A DNA stretch of 64,000 bases. It comes from Arenicola marina. Lineage: Eukaryota > Annelida > Polychaeta > Arenicolidae. Positions 34,120 to 50,601 of this stretch are shown here, one piece after another; positions within the stretch are counted from its first letter, which is position 1; each line of letters begins with the position of its first letter. Position numbers and translations under genes: made by a program. Under the pieces are notes generated by a model, which was not told the origin of the DNA, searched no databases, and worked only from the letters and a program-made list of their open reading frames with translations. Where the stretch lies: contig OZ025249.1 in NCBI GenBank assembly GCA_964019135.1, forward strand, positions 38,887,759-38,951,758. Reading direction: 5' to 3'.

Positions 34120-34350
34120 TTAGATGCCCGGTCGGGGTACGAACCCAGGATCTATTGCGGACTACCGGTAGTTCTACAGCAGGGAGCCTCGCCTCGACCG
34201 CGTCCCCACACCTCACCACTTTCCGCGCTCAGGGCGCTCACCGATACCCCAGGATCTATTGCGGACTAGTTCTACAGCAGGGGGCCTCTCGTCGACCGGG
34301 ACCCCACACCTAACCACCTCCCGCGCTCAGTGCGCTAAAAACTACCCCAG
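34120..34350 (-). repeat. Tandem pair of tRNA-like SINE heads
   Basis: Two copies, about 100 bp apart, of a unit containing GGATCTATTGCGGACTA, GTTCTACAGCAGGG, GACC...CCCCACACCT and CGCGCTCAG. The reverse strand of the second reads GGTAGTTTTTAGCGCACTGA, an A-box-like segment. It is another example at this locus of a SINE head becoming tandem. Confidence 0.55.
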
Positions 34351-35525
34351 GGACCCCCCCCCCCACTCCACGCTTACGCCAAACAAATAATTGACAGGAT
34401 ATACATGTAGGTCAATTAATGTGAGACTTCCTGAAAAACAATAGTTACAAACCGGACATCCTGCAAAATGCGGTGACAAAATAGCAGAAGCTAGCTCCTG
34501 TTGCACCCCCCCCCTCCCCCACACACATACTTTACAAACAGCACCATAGCATCCCTCTTACCTTCGCATCTTTCTGGAACTATATACCGTGTCATACGTA
34601 TGTATGAATAGAGGTTTTGTTATACAAATTTGGAAATACACACATATATATATATATATATATAGTAGATATTACGTTTAAAACATGTAACACATATACA
34701 CATAAGTACATTGCTGCCGCGAATGATACCCGATAATATGACAAGGACAACACCACGTCACGAGATAAGAGCGTAAGAGTTAATCAGTTATGGCTTATCG
34801 GATTAGGATTAATCTTAAATGCATCTATAATTAGATAGACAAGAATACCGGTCACTTAACCACCTCCACCTCACGTAGTTTTAGTAAACACACACATATA
34901 TATCGACATTTCCACATCATACCTTATTAGTGCGCATAAACAGGATACTTTAGTAACATTATTACATGATACAGACCCACAAAGTGGGGCGGTGCAGGGG
35001 GGGGGGGGGGGGGCGGGGAGTGTGGCGGTGCAGGGGGGAGTGGGGCGGTGGGTGGAGGAGGGGGGTTTCATCAGCGGGTGATAAGGAATGGTGGTGAGCT
35101 ATATCCGCTCACATTTCGTCAAAATATAGATCCGCGTTTGCAAGCAGCGACTTAGTTCACTGGGTATACCATGGTACACTACTTAAACAGGATGTCTTGT
35201 CTAGTAATTATGTGTCACTATGTCGCTGTGATATATACGTTTAACTAAATGTTGTCGTGCTAAGCTAGCAATAGACTGGATTTGTCTTGACTGTTTTTTG
35301 AGGATTAACGACCAAAATTCTGATTCAACATTCCAATTCAGGTTTTCAGATCCCGAAGTTTTAATTCTTTCACTCAGCTCAGCTGAACGCTGTATATTTA
35401 CGGGAGTCGTATATCCTGGGCAAAATAAAGGAGTAAAGTCGACCGCAGTCGACCGCCATGGTGGGACTGTAATCGCTTGCAGCGGTGAAAGGGCAAACCT
35501 CATATCTCGATTAACCACGAACTAT

Positions 35526-35735
35526 GAACTATGACCTCACCATCATAGCCTAGACCACGCAATCCGCGACAGAAATAGTAATAAAATATCCAGAGGTTAC
35601 AGCCTCAAATTTCCGTGAAACCTTTGACGAACTATGACGTCACCATCCTCAGTCTGAACCATTCCCACCGCGAAAATACAGAAATAGTAATAAAGTCGTC
35701 ATCGGGAAAGCGTTCACGAACTATATGACCTCATA
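35526..35735. repeat. Diverged tandem duplication of about 110-125 bp
   Basis: GAACTATGACCTCACCATCA followed by CAGAAATAGTAATAAA reappears as GAACTATGACGTCACCATCC and CAGAAATAGTAATAAAG. No coding role is seen. Confidence 0.5.
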
Positions 35736-35919
35736 TAGTACTTATCCCGACGAGCCGGCGTCATCTTGACGCGCGAATGAGCAGTAATTCTAGTAGTCAT
35801 TACTGTTATTAGGGTTAGTGCAAATAAAATCAGGCACAATATACATGCAAGTCTTAAAACCACTAGACGCTACTGACTCTAATACACATCTAAAAAAAAC
35901 ATTTTAAATGTGTCACCTA

Positions 35920-41025
<5,106 letters not shown>

Positions 41026-41436
41026 TTTGCTGCCTGTTTGAAGAGGGCTGAAATTCACGTGTTGGCGATGTCGAGAAAAATGCTCCGCTTGTGGTCCTAT
41101 CTCTCACGCCTCAGGTGTTTATCTGTTTCCTATCAGCACGAAAACGACAACTCTCTGACTTGTCTTTGCGTGTCCTGTCCGACTTGTGCAAACAAAAAGC
41201 CGGCAACGGTTGAAACACGTCTGAAATCTGAAGAAGCGCGCTGAACCTTTACCCGCAGGCTTCGACTTGCTGTCGCTGTCAAACCATCCGGAAATTTAGG
41301 CTGTCGCTATGACGACGAACAGGTGCGCGAAAGACGACGCGTCACGACCTTGACCTTGGCGCCGTAGCTCTGCGAACAGGAAACAGTGAAAAGACTCGCT
41401 GAGGCCGACATTTACAGTTTCATTGGCTAATAAACT
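41026..41436. promoter_or_regulatory. Bidirectional promoter interval, calcyphosine copy B / MTAP
   Basis: The 411 bp between the two divergent start codons must hold both 5' UTRs and a shared promoter unless upstream exons exist. It is GC-richer than its surroundings and CpG-containing, with an E-box CACGTG at 41057-41062 and an inverted CCAAT (ATTGG) at 41422-41426 just before the MTAP ATG. No TATA box is obvious. Confidence 0.6.
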
Positions 41437-44400
41437 ATGAGTCGTCCAGTCAAGGTAAAATAGTCGTTTTATTGACTTTTTTTAACGGAACCTCCAAACA
41501 GTGAAGTGCAGACATTAAATGTCTAATCGTTTGACTGTATCGAGGTGGGCGATAAAAGGGTATATTTACAGTTTAGGACCCGGTCCACAACGTCAACGGG
41601 GTATGTGAGAGCCTAGCACTAGTAGCAGCTTGGGACAACGCCACATGTCCAGTCTATCAAATCCTGTACAGCATTTTACAAACACGCGTGGTGAGAAGCG
41701 GTGCTGATGGCGAGAACTTTTTGGGGTATATGGCAATAGTTTCTAAAAGTATGCATCTTACAATTTATCTTGTTATTTTGGTTGAAGTCTGTCATTACGA
41801 CGATATCGTCTGTTGATTTTACGAAGCAGCGGACAACTCAGCTCTGTTCGCCAGCTTGCCCACACAGTGGAGAAACCATTCGCTTGGTGGCGCTTCATAT
41901 ACCCAGCCATTGACATGCAATAAGCGAAACGCCACCTGGCAAAAACCGCTGGTAAAGAATGACCAAATACGAAATGGCGCGATAAACAACAAGAAAGTCT
42001 CATTTCAACCGACTTGATAGTAATGCGATACTTTGTTAGTTCATATGCATGTGGGTTTTGTGGTAAACATGAAGTTAAAGTTGTATGTCGAGTTATTTCC
42101 CGCCAAAATTAAGCCTAGACGAAATTTATACCAAAATTTGCAGAAAACTCGATTGTTTCATTCTATAAATTCAGAAACCTGATAAATATCGCCGTTTCAG
42201 CTGTGGTGTGGCAAACATGTCTATCCCGGGATACTACAGAACTTGGTAGCGGCACTGCTACTGATACCAAAGCTTCGCGAAGCACACAAACTGATGACGT
42301 TTACCACTAAAATGAAAACTTGTGGTAAATTGATATCACGGACAAGACACTATTTGGCAGTCTGGTATGGGTAGAGTATAGATAATAGAAGTCTTGAATG
42401 ATTCAAGGACTGATTCTTATATATATTTTGACCTCATTAGTTTTGGCGGGAAAGAGCTCGACATGCAACTTTAAGGTATCAGAGTACAAAATGATGAGGG
42501 TTTGATGGATCGTGCGGTTAACAACACTTAGTCGCCCACAAAAACAAATCTTACACCCTCATTTTCTATATGCGGATATGGGACTGTTGTGTGGAGTAAC
42601 AACTGTCTCATATGGGACTAGTGAGAGCCCAAAATGTCTGACTGCCCAAAATAGGCCAGGATCAGGACTTTGACACCTACAACAGGGCCCATGTAAAACG
42701 AGGACTTTTGCAGAAGACTGCCGAAGTGTGCCGAAGTACTTTTGGTGGAAGGTACACATATATAATTGATATGAGTTGAAAGACTTACTTGTTTGCATAC
42801 CGTACATGAAAATCCAACTTATTTGGTATCCATTTGACCGAGATATATCCACTTCTGTTGAGGGCTGTTATTCAAATGACCAATATCGCCGTTTTGGTCT
42901 CCTGAAGTCTCGTCGGCGAACCGAAATCTCGTGCCCGTGACTTCCAGCCGGGGTGCGGGGTGCCGGCGTGGGGTGTGACGGGAGGGGAGGGGGCGGGGGG
43001 AGAATTGCTGGCCGCGCCGACATGGCTGGCTGGTTGGTGAAGCCTTGGCAAGAGTTGGTAGTGGTGGTGTGGGGGGGGGGGGGGGGGGGAGGGCGGATTA
43101 AGTGCAGGCGGGTCAGGAGTATGGGGGTGGATCGACGCACAGGGAATAACACATTGGCTAATTGCTGTCTAGACCGGTTGAGCGAAGTGTCAGGTTTCAC
43201 ATCAAAAGCTCTCACAAGTAACCTATTAATATCACTCATTTCTCAAATTGCTTGTTTCTATTGGTGTTCAAAGACGTGTCGGTCTGTTTAATGTCTGTTA
43301 TAAAACTGAGTCATCGACCTCCGCCTTCTTACAGTCACGCAATCAACAACGAAACCGAGCGAGTGAACAATAATAATAAGGCATGCGTGCGAGCGATGTT
43401 GTTGTGAGTTCTTTTGTTAACTGATCAAGTCGTGCCGAGTGACTGGCCGGCGTAGGCCTGAATTAGTTCACCAGACTTGTAGGTACGGACATCTATTTGA
43501 CGGCCCTGAATTACTATTGGAAATGGAAATTATTAGCGCTAGTTCAGGTATATTTGGTGGACGATTTTCATCGATGTTAGGTTGTGGTGAAGCTGTGTAC
43601 CGGGAATTGGATCGGGTGCAATTATGATGCGTTATTTTGTTTCAAGTGTTTCAAGTTCTGATAACTGTTACACTGGCCTCAGAGCGAGTCAAGTGCGGTA
43701 CTTGTGAAACCGATCTTAGGTCAGATGTGGTGAAGCTGTGGACCGGGAATTGGATCGGGTGCAATTATGATGCATCATTTTGTTTAAAGTGTTTCAAGTT
43801 CTGATAACTGTTAAACTGGCTTCAGAGCGAGTCAAGTGCGGTACATATGAAGTGGGTTTTATGTTGCTTGATCTCTCCTTGAAGACTTCTTTGCGTCTTC
43901 ACGTGTGAATTCATTGACTGTCATATTTGTGTTGCAGTAACTGTTAAACTGGCTTCATAGCTGACCGACATTGATGTTCCCTAGTGATGTTCATACATTG
44001 CAATCATCGTTGTGTTTCAACTTGTTTTCAGCAGGTAACAGATCTTATAAAAGGGTGCATAGACCTCAGATGGGTCAGATATATCCTTGACGTTGATGGT
44101 TGCATTACGTGTCGCTCTAGACGTCTACGATATTATTTTGGCTGACTTTACGTCTGCTGCGCTTACTTGCTACCCGTTTGCTTAGTTTTGCTGATCTCAT
44201 AACATTCTCATCACTTCTTCTCTCGTCATATTCTCATCACTTCTTCTCTCGTCATATTCTCATTCTCATTGGGTCATTGCCATATTGCCATGGCACCTCT
44301 ATCAGCGATCGTGATCGGCGACTCCATTGTGAAGTAGACATATAGTCCTGCAAGCAAGCCGCTGTGGCTACCCCTTCCGCGACTGGACCCATATCGGAGC

Positions 44401-47400
44401 TGACTATGTTACATCTATGGAACTATACTACAACATAATGCACAATTAGATACAACTCTAGCATCAACGAATAAATATACCACAAGAACCAAGACCAGAG
44501 TTTGTCCATGTCCTCAAGGTGGTCCCGACCTCGCATAAGGGATTTGCTTGATGCCATTAAATCAGGCAGGGGGGATGAGGAAGGGAGATGACTGATCATG
44601 CTCCCAAATCGCATAGTTATTTTCAAGGTGTGAAATGACCTGAAAAGTGATTCCTTGCCCTCACCAGCCCCCACCCAAGTTGGCCAATCTTGGGTCGTAA
44701 ACACAGATACAAACTGTTCATGCTAAATAACCGAATTTAACAAATAACAAATTAAGAGGTAGTGGGTTTATATAAATTTTTCTGAACTAAGGCTATGCCA
44801 TTGGATATGTCAGCCTATTAATTCTATCATTCAGAATACTGGGATTTATATATAATTAGTATGCTGTTAAGGCCAGGCAGCATTTGCTGTATTACATATT
44901 ATCTGATAAGATATATACCTTTCTGGAATCTTTATGTAATTTACTGACCTCCTGGAAGGAAAATATTTTTATTTAACATCTCAAATTTGCGGTGTCAGGG
45001 CTTTTTCTGTTTAAATTGATTTGATATATCTTACACTGTAAACTGCCTATTTTAAGCCGCATACATATTAGAAGCCGCACCCGAACTTTGGCCTCAACTT
45101 TGGCCGGCACCCAGAACCATTTCCAGAAAAATGGTTCTGGGTGCCTAAGCAGCACCCAGACTTTGGCCTCTCGACCTATAAGCAGCACCCAGACTTTGGC
45201 CTCTCGACCTATAAGCAGCACCCAGACTTTGGCCTCTCGACCTATAAGCAGCACCCAGACTTTGGCCTCTCGACCTATAAGCAGCACCCAGACTTTGGCC
45301 TCTCGACCTATAAGCAGCACCCAGACTTTGGCCTCTCGACCTGCCTGCCTTCCCACCCCCCCCCCCCCCCCCACCCCATATCCCTGCTTAATCCCATCCC
45401 GCCAACCAAACCAATTAATTGTTTATACAAGCAGTCGTGACCACTAAAAACATTCACCTCTCCCTCTCCAATCGCACCTTTTATCAAGTGTTACACCAGT
45501 GGCTGGCTCTTCTGGCCCCTAGCCAGTCAATTGTTTATACAAGCAGTCACGACTGCTAACAACATTCACCTGTCCCTCTCCGATCGCAGCTCTTATCAAG
45601 TGTCACACCAGTGGCTGGCTCTCCTGGCTCTTACTGCATGTTTATGAATCACTGTCATATCTACCCAGTATTAAGTTCTGTCTTGCACTATTAACTTACT
45701 GCATTTGGTGCGAGAGCGGTGGTAGCAGAATTAATGAACACCACCTGAAACCTGGCCTGATCATTGGTCTACAATAGGTGTGGGTGGAGTCACGTGGCGG
45801 TAGTAATAAATAACAGAACCTTAAGTAGCTCATTGTCAGTCTTGATTGCCACAGTAACACAATGCCTGGGAAAAGAGGATCTTATGACGCAGCTTTCAAG
45901 TTTAATTATCTCCTGACTTGTTGACTTGTATGACGTTGTGATGCAATAAATTATTTTGGCAACAGCGGTAACTTTTGCATTGCTCCCCCCCCCCCCCGCT
46001 TCTCTCACCACACCCATTTGAAAGCGGCAAAAGGCCTGATTTAAAGCTGCACCCTGACTTGCGACTCAAACACGGAAAGTGGAACCTCTAACTTCCTAAT
46101 ATAAGCTGTGGCTTCAAATAGGCAGCTTACGGTACATGGTAATATGTCATGATGCAACGCTGCAAAGGCAAATGCTGCTGGGCTCTAGTGGCACCCAGTG
46201 ATCTTAGAGATAGGTCTATTAATAGTAAGGACTAAGAATAGGTCACATTCTTGTACATGAGTGGGTCTCCTAGGACTACCTTTGGTAAAGAAATGTTGGT
46301 GGAGTGGTGAAGCAATTCCTTGATTTACACCACCACTACACTAACTCTAAACATCTACTTATGCCACCTGATAGTTCTGGTACTATATTTACTTCTCCCC
46401 CCCCCCCCCCCCACAAAAAACAAAAACAAAATTTAATTGTGAATATGTATATTTAGTTGCTTTGATTACGAAAGTTTGGAACACTTTCCACTTGTCTGGC
46501 AAGCACTTGTCCTGTCAGACAAGTACAGGGAAATATTCACTTTTCCGACAGGCAAAATCACTTGTCCAGGACAAGAGGATGAGGGCTAATGTCAAGATGC
46601 ATATGTGGTATCACCCAAATGGAGCTTTTCAACATTAAAATTGAGTACCATAGTAATACAAGACCATATTACTTGTCAGTGATGTCACATAATAGATGAA
46701 ATAGATATTTAACTGCATTTGCATGCATAGTCATTTACACAATTAGTTAAACTCAAATGAGTTGTGCCCCCACACAACATTTGAACTAGACAGCTATAGG
46801 CTAATATCCTTCCAAGCCTGCTTACAAGTGGCTTTACCCTGAAATGTAGAATACATGGGTGATTCATATTTATATATGTATTGTGCTTCATAGATTGGAA
46901 TCATCGGTGGATCAGGCCTTGATGACCCTGATATATTTGAGGGAAGACAAGAGAAGTTTGTAGAGACACCATATGGAAAGGTAAATTTCAATCGTATTAA
47001 TTGTTATCCTCTATAAACATTTTCTAACCAGAGTAAACAGGTACAGAACATTACTGTGCCTTGCAGATTATAATTTAAGTATGATGACAAACCACTCGAG
47101 GTGCTTATTTATGCTCACATGAATGTTACATAATGGTTTGCATTTGTATCAAATTGACAATGGTGTGCATATATGGCAATAAATGGATTGACTTGGCTCT
47201 TTTTTGGAAGTAGCCATGTAAATATGTGACATAATTATTTTCTCTTACAGCCATCAGATGCTCTAATTGTTGGAAAAATCAGTGGTATTGACTGTATCCT
47301 CTTAGCTAGGTAAGTTGGAGCAGACTAACTTTGTATGACTGGTATATCCAGTGTCTTCTGGAAAAGATATCATAAGATATACAACTGTTTCAACAATAAT

Positions 47401-50400
47401 TGTATTGATCTTCTCTATGTATAATTGCAATTACAAATACATGGGAATCAAAATGAAGATGAGATACATGGGAATCACAATAAAGATGAGATACATGGGA
47501 ATCACAATTAAGATGAGATACATGGGAATCACAATTAAGATGAGATACATGACTTTCAGGCATGGACGGAAGCATGACGTCATGCCAACCAACGTTAACT
47601 ACCGGGCCAATGTGTGGGCTCTAAAGCAAGAGGGTTGCACCCATCTGGTGGTCACCACGGCCTGCGGCTCACTGCAAGAAGAGTTCGCTCCTGGGCACAT
47701 TGTATTCCTGAACCAGTTCATTGACCGGTGAGGCCCTCCAGTCACCCCGTGCTCTAGTACGTAGGAAGTTCCGCTTTTGTCCAGCGTGCTCTGTAGCCGG
47801 TTCGTGTTTCGAACCCCACAGGTGCCAAGTTGTTTGTTCGCCCAGGATAAAGACCCCATTTTCTCTTTCGCAAAGAGTAGAGGGTTTCTTCTGAGTCTAC
47901 TCTACCTTGACGCTTCTCATTGTCACGATATGGCCTACAGAGGTTAAAGCGTCCTACTGAAGCCCATCAATCAAAACATCTTCCCTGAAAAATATAATTT
48001 AAAATAATTTTGATTAACCTTACTATATGTAGAGAATTTTATGCGTGTAGTCGAATTATTCATCGTTGGCGCCTACAGAAACCTATTATTGACTGAACAC
48101 TTTAAAGGGACCGTTGGTACGTTGTGCGTTTCAGAACGACCAAACGGCCGCAGTCTTTCTTTGATGGAGCTGCCCAGTCGCCTGTCGGTGTTTGCCACAT
48201 TCCCATGGGTCAACCCTTCTGTGAAATCACCAGGCAGGTCAGCTCTCTTGTCTCTTCTATTACAATACATTTCTTGTGGCTGCACATGTATGTATTATCA
48301 TTTTAGGTAATTTAGGTAGCAACCCACCGTACATATCTTTATCCCACCGTCTGTGTTGTGGCGTACCGAGGGAGCGCTAGCTCAGTGGGTTAGAGCGCTT
48401 GCCTTGAGTGCTCTGGCCACCTGAGAGCCTAACGGCACGTGGATCAGGGGTTTAAAGATCCCCCGGCCCTTTTTCGCAAAGAATAGGGGCTTTCCCCCGG
48501 GGACATAGCTCCACTCTCCCTTCCTTCCCCCATTGACGCGATATGACCAAAAGTGGTTAAAGCGTCCTGAATACGCAATCAATCAATCAATCGTGGCGTA
48601 CCACGGTACCATATGATGGGATATGCTACCGGCTCTACTTTAATGTCGTACTTCTTGACGTACTAATTAGCCCATAATACTGACATGGTAATTACCACTG
48701 ATAATGAAATCAACATGATTACGCGAAGCTATCGATCCCAATACTGGGATATGTGAGCTTTCCATGTAACATCATCATGGAGAAATGTAAAACTACAACA
48801 GAGAACATTAAAATAGAGAAATATAAACATATAACAGAGAACATTAAAATAAAGAAATGTAAAATTCCGATGGAGAAAAGTAACATTATAATCTTACCTT
48901 GTAACCTTACAATAGATAGTCCTGCCGATGACATATGTATCCTGATCACTTGCCCCTTGTATCTCTCATGACTCTTTTATGAAAATATCGCTCTCCTATA
49001 AGTCCTATTAATGACAAATGATTGAATTTCCTTGCAGATATTAATCGACAGCGCCACGGAGCTGGGTTTGAAGTTCCACCCCCGGGGCACTAATATCACT
49101 GTGGAGGGTCCCAGGTTCTCTTCACAGGCGGAGAGTAACCTATTCAGGTCTTGGGGAGCGTCTGTCATCAACATGACCACCGTTCCCGAGGTAACTACGT
49201 ATCTTTAATCATTCCCACTTATTTATGCCAGGCCTGTCATGTTTATGCTCACAGAAGTTTCTCATTTACCAAGATCAAATCCTTAGGGGGCGTTATTATA
49301 CCTCATGGCTTACATTTTACATATGCAATGTCTAACAATTAAATGTCCTAACGTTCAAATGTCTAACGCTTAAATATCTAACGTTTAAATATCTAAAGTC
49401 TAAAAATCTAACGTCTAAATGTCTAACGTTCAAATGTCTAACGCTTAAATATCTAAAGTCTAAATATCTAAGGTCTAAAAATCTAACATCTAAATGTCTA
49501 ACGTTTAAATGCTTACGTGTAGGCATATGTCTAACGTTTACATGTTTAACGTTTTAGTGTTTAACGTTTAAATATCTAACGTTTTAATGTCTAACGTATC
49601 TAATTATTATCCTCGTCCATGCCGAGTGATCTGTTCCTCTTCCGTGAAATATGTTAAATTGTATTAAAATGTGATATAGCTGGACCGCGTTAAAATAAGT
49701 TAGAATATGTTTAAATATATTAAAATGTATATCGTTTTCGACCGTGCTCCAGGTGGTGTTGGCTCGGGAGGCGGGCATGTGCTACGCCTCCATGGCTCTC
49801 GTCACTGACTACGACTGCTGGAGGGAAAATACTGATGACGTAAGTCGCCAAAGATTCCCGTCCATTTAAGAAACGAAGTATTCTGTGTAGATAATTCTTG
49901 TTTTTATGAATTTCTCTTTACTGATTAACGACTCTCTCGATGACTCAGTACATAGGATTGCCGTACAGACAGTTCGCATATCTCTTTGCTAATGCCTCTT
50001 TAAAACGAAACAAATATTGCTACCCAAGATGAACCGTTATAGTTACGATTATGTTTTTGCAGGTCAATGTGGAAACCGTTATGGCCACGATGAAGCACAA
50101 TTCAACATATGCCAAGAGGCTGATTCTACATGCTATTCCCAAGATTGCCGACCGGGATTGGACTTCTGTCTTGGATCGTTTGGAGGTAACCACGACCTAC
50201 ATCCTTTCACAATGTCTAGTCTGCACTATGACAGAAATGAGACACTTATCCAGTACGGAATTTAGATTTCTGATCTTCTTACTTCTTTTTTTTTTTTTTT
50301 AATGAGGCCTAATTTGCATACATCACCGGGACCAACCGTTGTGTTCAGCTAGTGATATTGGATATCTGTGGCTGAGCAACACCGTTTTGGACACCTGCTT

Positions 50401-50601
50401 ATCCCTAGAATTTAGTGTGTTAATGTGCGTATTTTTCACGATCACTTAGCATATTGCGCCCCCCTCCGCTTTCTCCGCTAAAACGCGATCATTATTGATT
50501 GCCAAGCGATAACGAACAAGAAATTTAGACTGATTTTGCCTGCTTATAATTTGTTTTTCGATTCTCAGTCGCAGGTGATGTCCTCGACCATGCTGCCATA
50601 A
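41437..50601 (+). CDS. MTAP: S-methyl-5'-thioadenosine phosphorylase (complete, nine exons)
   Basis: Cleaves 5'-methylthioadenosine with phosphate to adenine and methylthioribose-1-phosphate in the cytosol (methionine salvage after polyamine synthesis). Exons: 41437-41454 (MSRPVK), 46894-46980 ([17 protein letters not shown]), 47251-47309, 47560-47727 ([20 protein letters not shown] spans the junction; [11 protein letters not shown]), 48135-48237 (QSFFDG), 49038-49190 ([16 protein letters not shown]), 49753-49839 ([14 protein letters not shown]), 50063-50185, 50569-50601 (stop TAA). Junctions are GT/AG and in phase; 276 aa against 283 in human. Phosphate-binding (GGSG, RHG, TTACGS), ribose/base (NMTT) and the DYD aspartates are present, so it should be active. 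The tiny first exon fits through its phase-0 donor and its position. Intron 1 is 5.4 kb. A likely poly(A) signal is at 51272. Confidence 0.95.
42079..42470 (+). mobile_element. TTAA-flanked non-autonomous DNA element, 392-bp copy
   Basis: Flanked on both sides by TTAA (42075-42078 and 42471-42474), with inverted ends AGTTGTATGTCGAGTTATTT and, inverted, AGTTGCATGTCGAGCTCTTT, both continuing CCCGCCAAAA. TTAA duplication suggests piggyBac-like mobilisation (inference). Relatives are at 21642-22041 and 6762-7714. It lies in MTAP intron 1 and has no coding capacity. Confidence 0.8.
43581..43850. repeat. 143-bp tandem duplication in MTAP intron 1
   Basis: Two consecutive copies: TGGTGAAGCTGTGTACCGGG, GTGCAATTATGATGC and CAGAGCGAGTCAAGTGCGGTA recur 143 bases apart with few changes. 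A short ORF with an IVIGDSIVK-like peptide lies about 450 bp downstream (near 44291), so this might be the 5' end of an old retroelement. That is only a guess. Confidence 0.6.
45145..45345. repeat. 33-bp tandem repeat, six units
   Basis: Units of CAGCACCCAGACTTTGGCCT plus CTCGACCTATAAG repeat with almost no divergence in MTAP intron 1. The 33-base period keeps frames open on both strands. It is flanked on the right by a long poly-C run. Confidence 0.93.
45417..45640. repeat. 112-bp tandem duplication in MTAP intron 1
   Basis: AATTGTTTATACAAGCAGTC, CATTCACCT and CACACCAGTGGCTGGCTCT-type segments occur twice, 112 bases apart. Confidence 0.8.
46460..46600 (-). mobile_element. GGACAA-rich MITE-like repeat, copy 2
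   Basis: An inverted relative of 23868-24049: GTTTGGAACACTTTCCACTT, TTGTCTGGCAAGCACTTGTC, CCGACAGGCAAAATCACTTG and TCCAGGACAAGAGG. It lies in MTAP intron 1. Confidence 0.5.
47437..47550. repeat. 27-bp tandem repeat abutting MTAP exon 4
   Basis: Four units of GAGATACATGGGAATCACAA plus TTAAGAT end within 10 bp of the acceptor (GACTTTCAG at 47551-47559). The last unit flows into the acceptor region, so expansion here would move the branch point or polypyrimidine tract. Confidence 0.85.
47745..47975 (+). mobile_element. SINE family A, diverged copy in MTAP intron 4
   Basis: Retains a B-box-like GGTTCGTGTTTCGAACCCC, CGCAAAGAGTAGAGGGTTTC, TCACGATATGGCC and GTTAAAGCGTCCT, in the order of the copy at 48365. 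The head is degenerate. Confidence 0.65.
48365..48592 (+). mobile_element. SINE family A, most complete copy, MTAP intron 5
   Basis: Starts GGGAGCGCTAGCTCAGTGGG (A-box TAGCTCAGTGGGTTAGAGCG), has a degenerate B-box (GGATCAGGGGTTTAAAGATCC), the body CCCGGGGACATAGCTCCACT and GACGCGATATGACC, and the tail GTTAAAGCGTCCTGAATACG followed by an (AATC)n 3' end. The tRNA-derived head with a non-tRNA body and simple tail is the standard SINE layout. Confidence 0.85.
49338..49600. repeat. 15-bp AT-rich repeat (TAACGTTTAAATATC) in MTAP intron 6
   Basis: About 17 degenerate units of TCTAACGTYTAAATRTC, period 15. It is between exons ending 49190 and starting 49753. ORFs through it are artefacts. Confidence 0.85.

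Noticed and set aside
44291-44336. Short [15 protein letters not shown] peptide as a gene or retroelement protein
   Set aside because: Only 15 codons; similarity to GDSI motifs is too short to support a call, although the tandem duplication upstream is suggestive.
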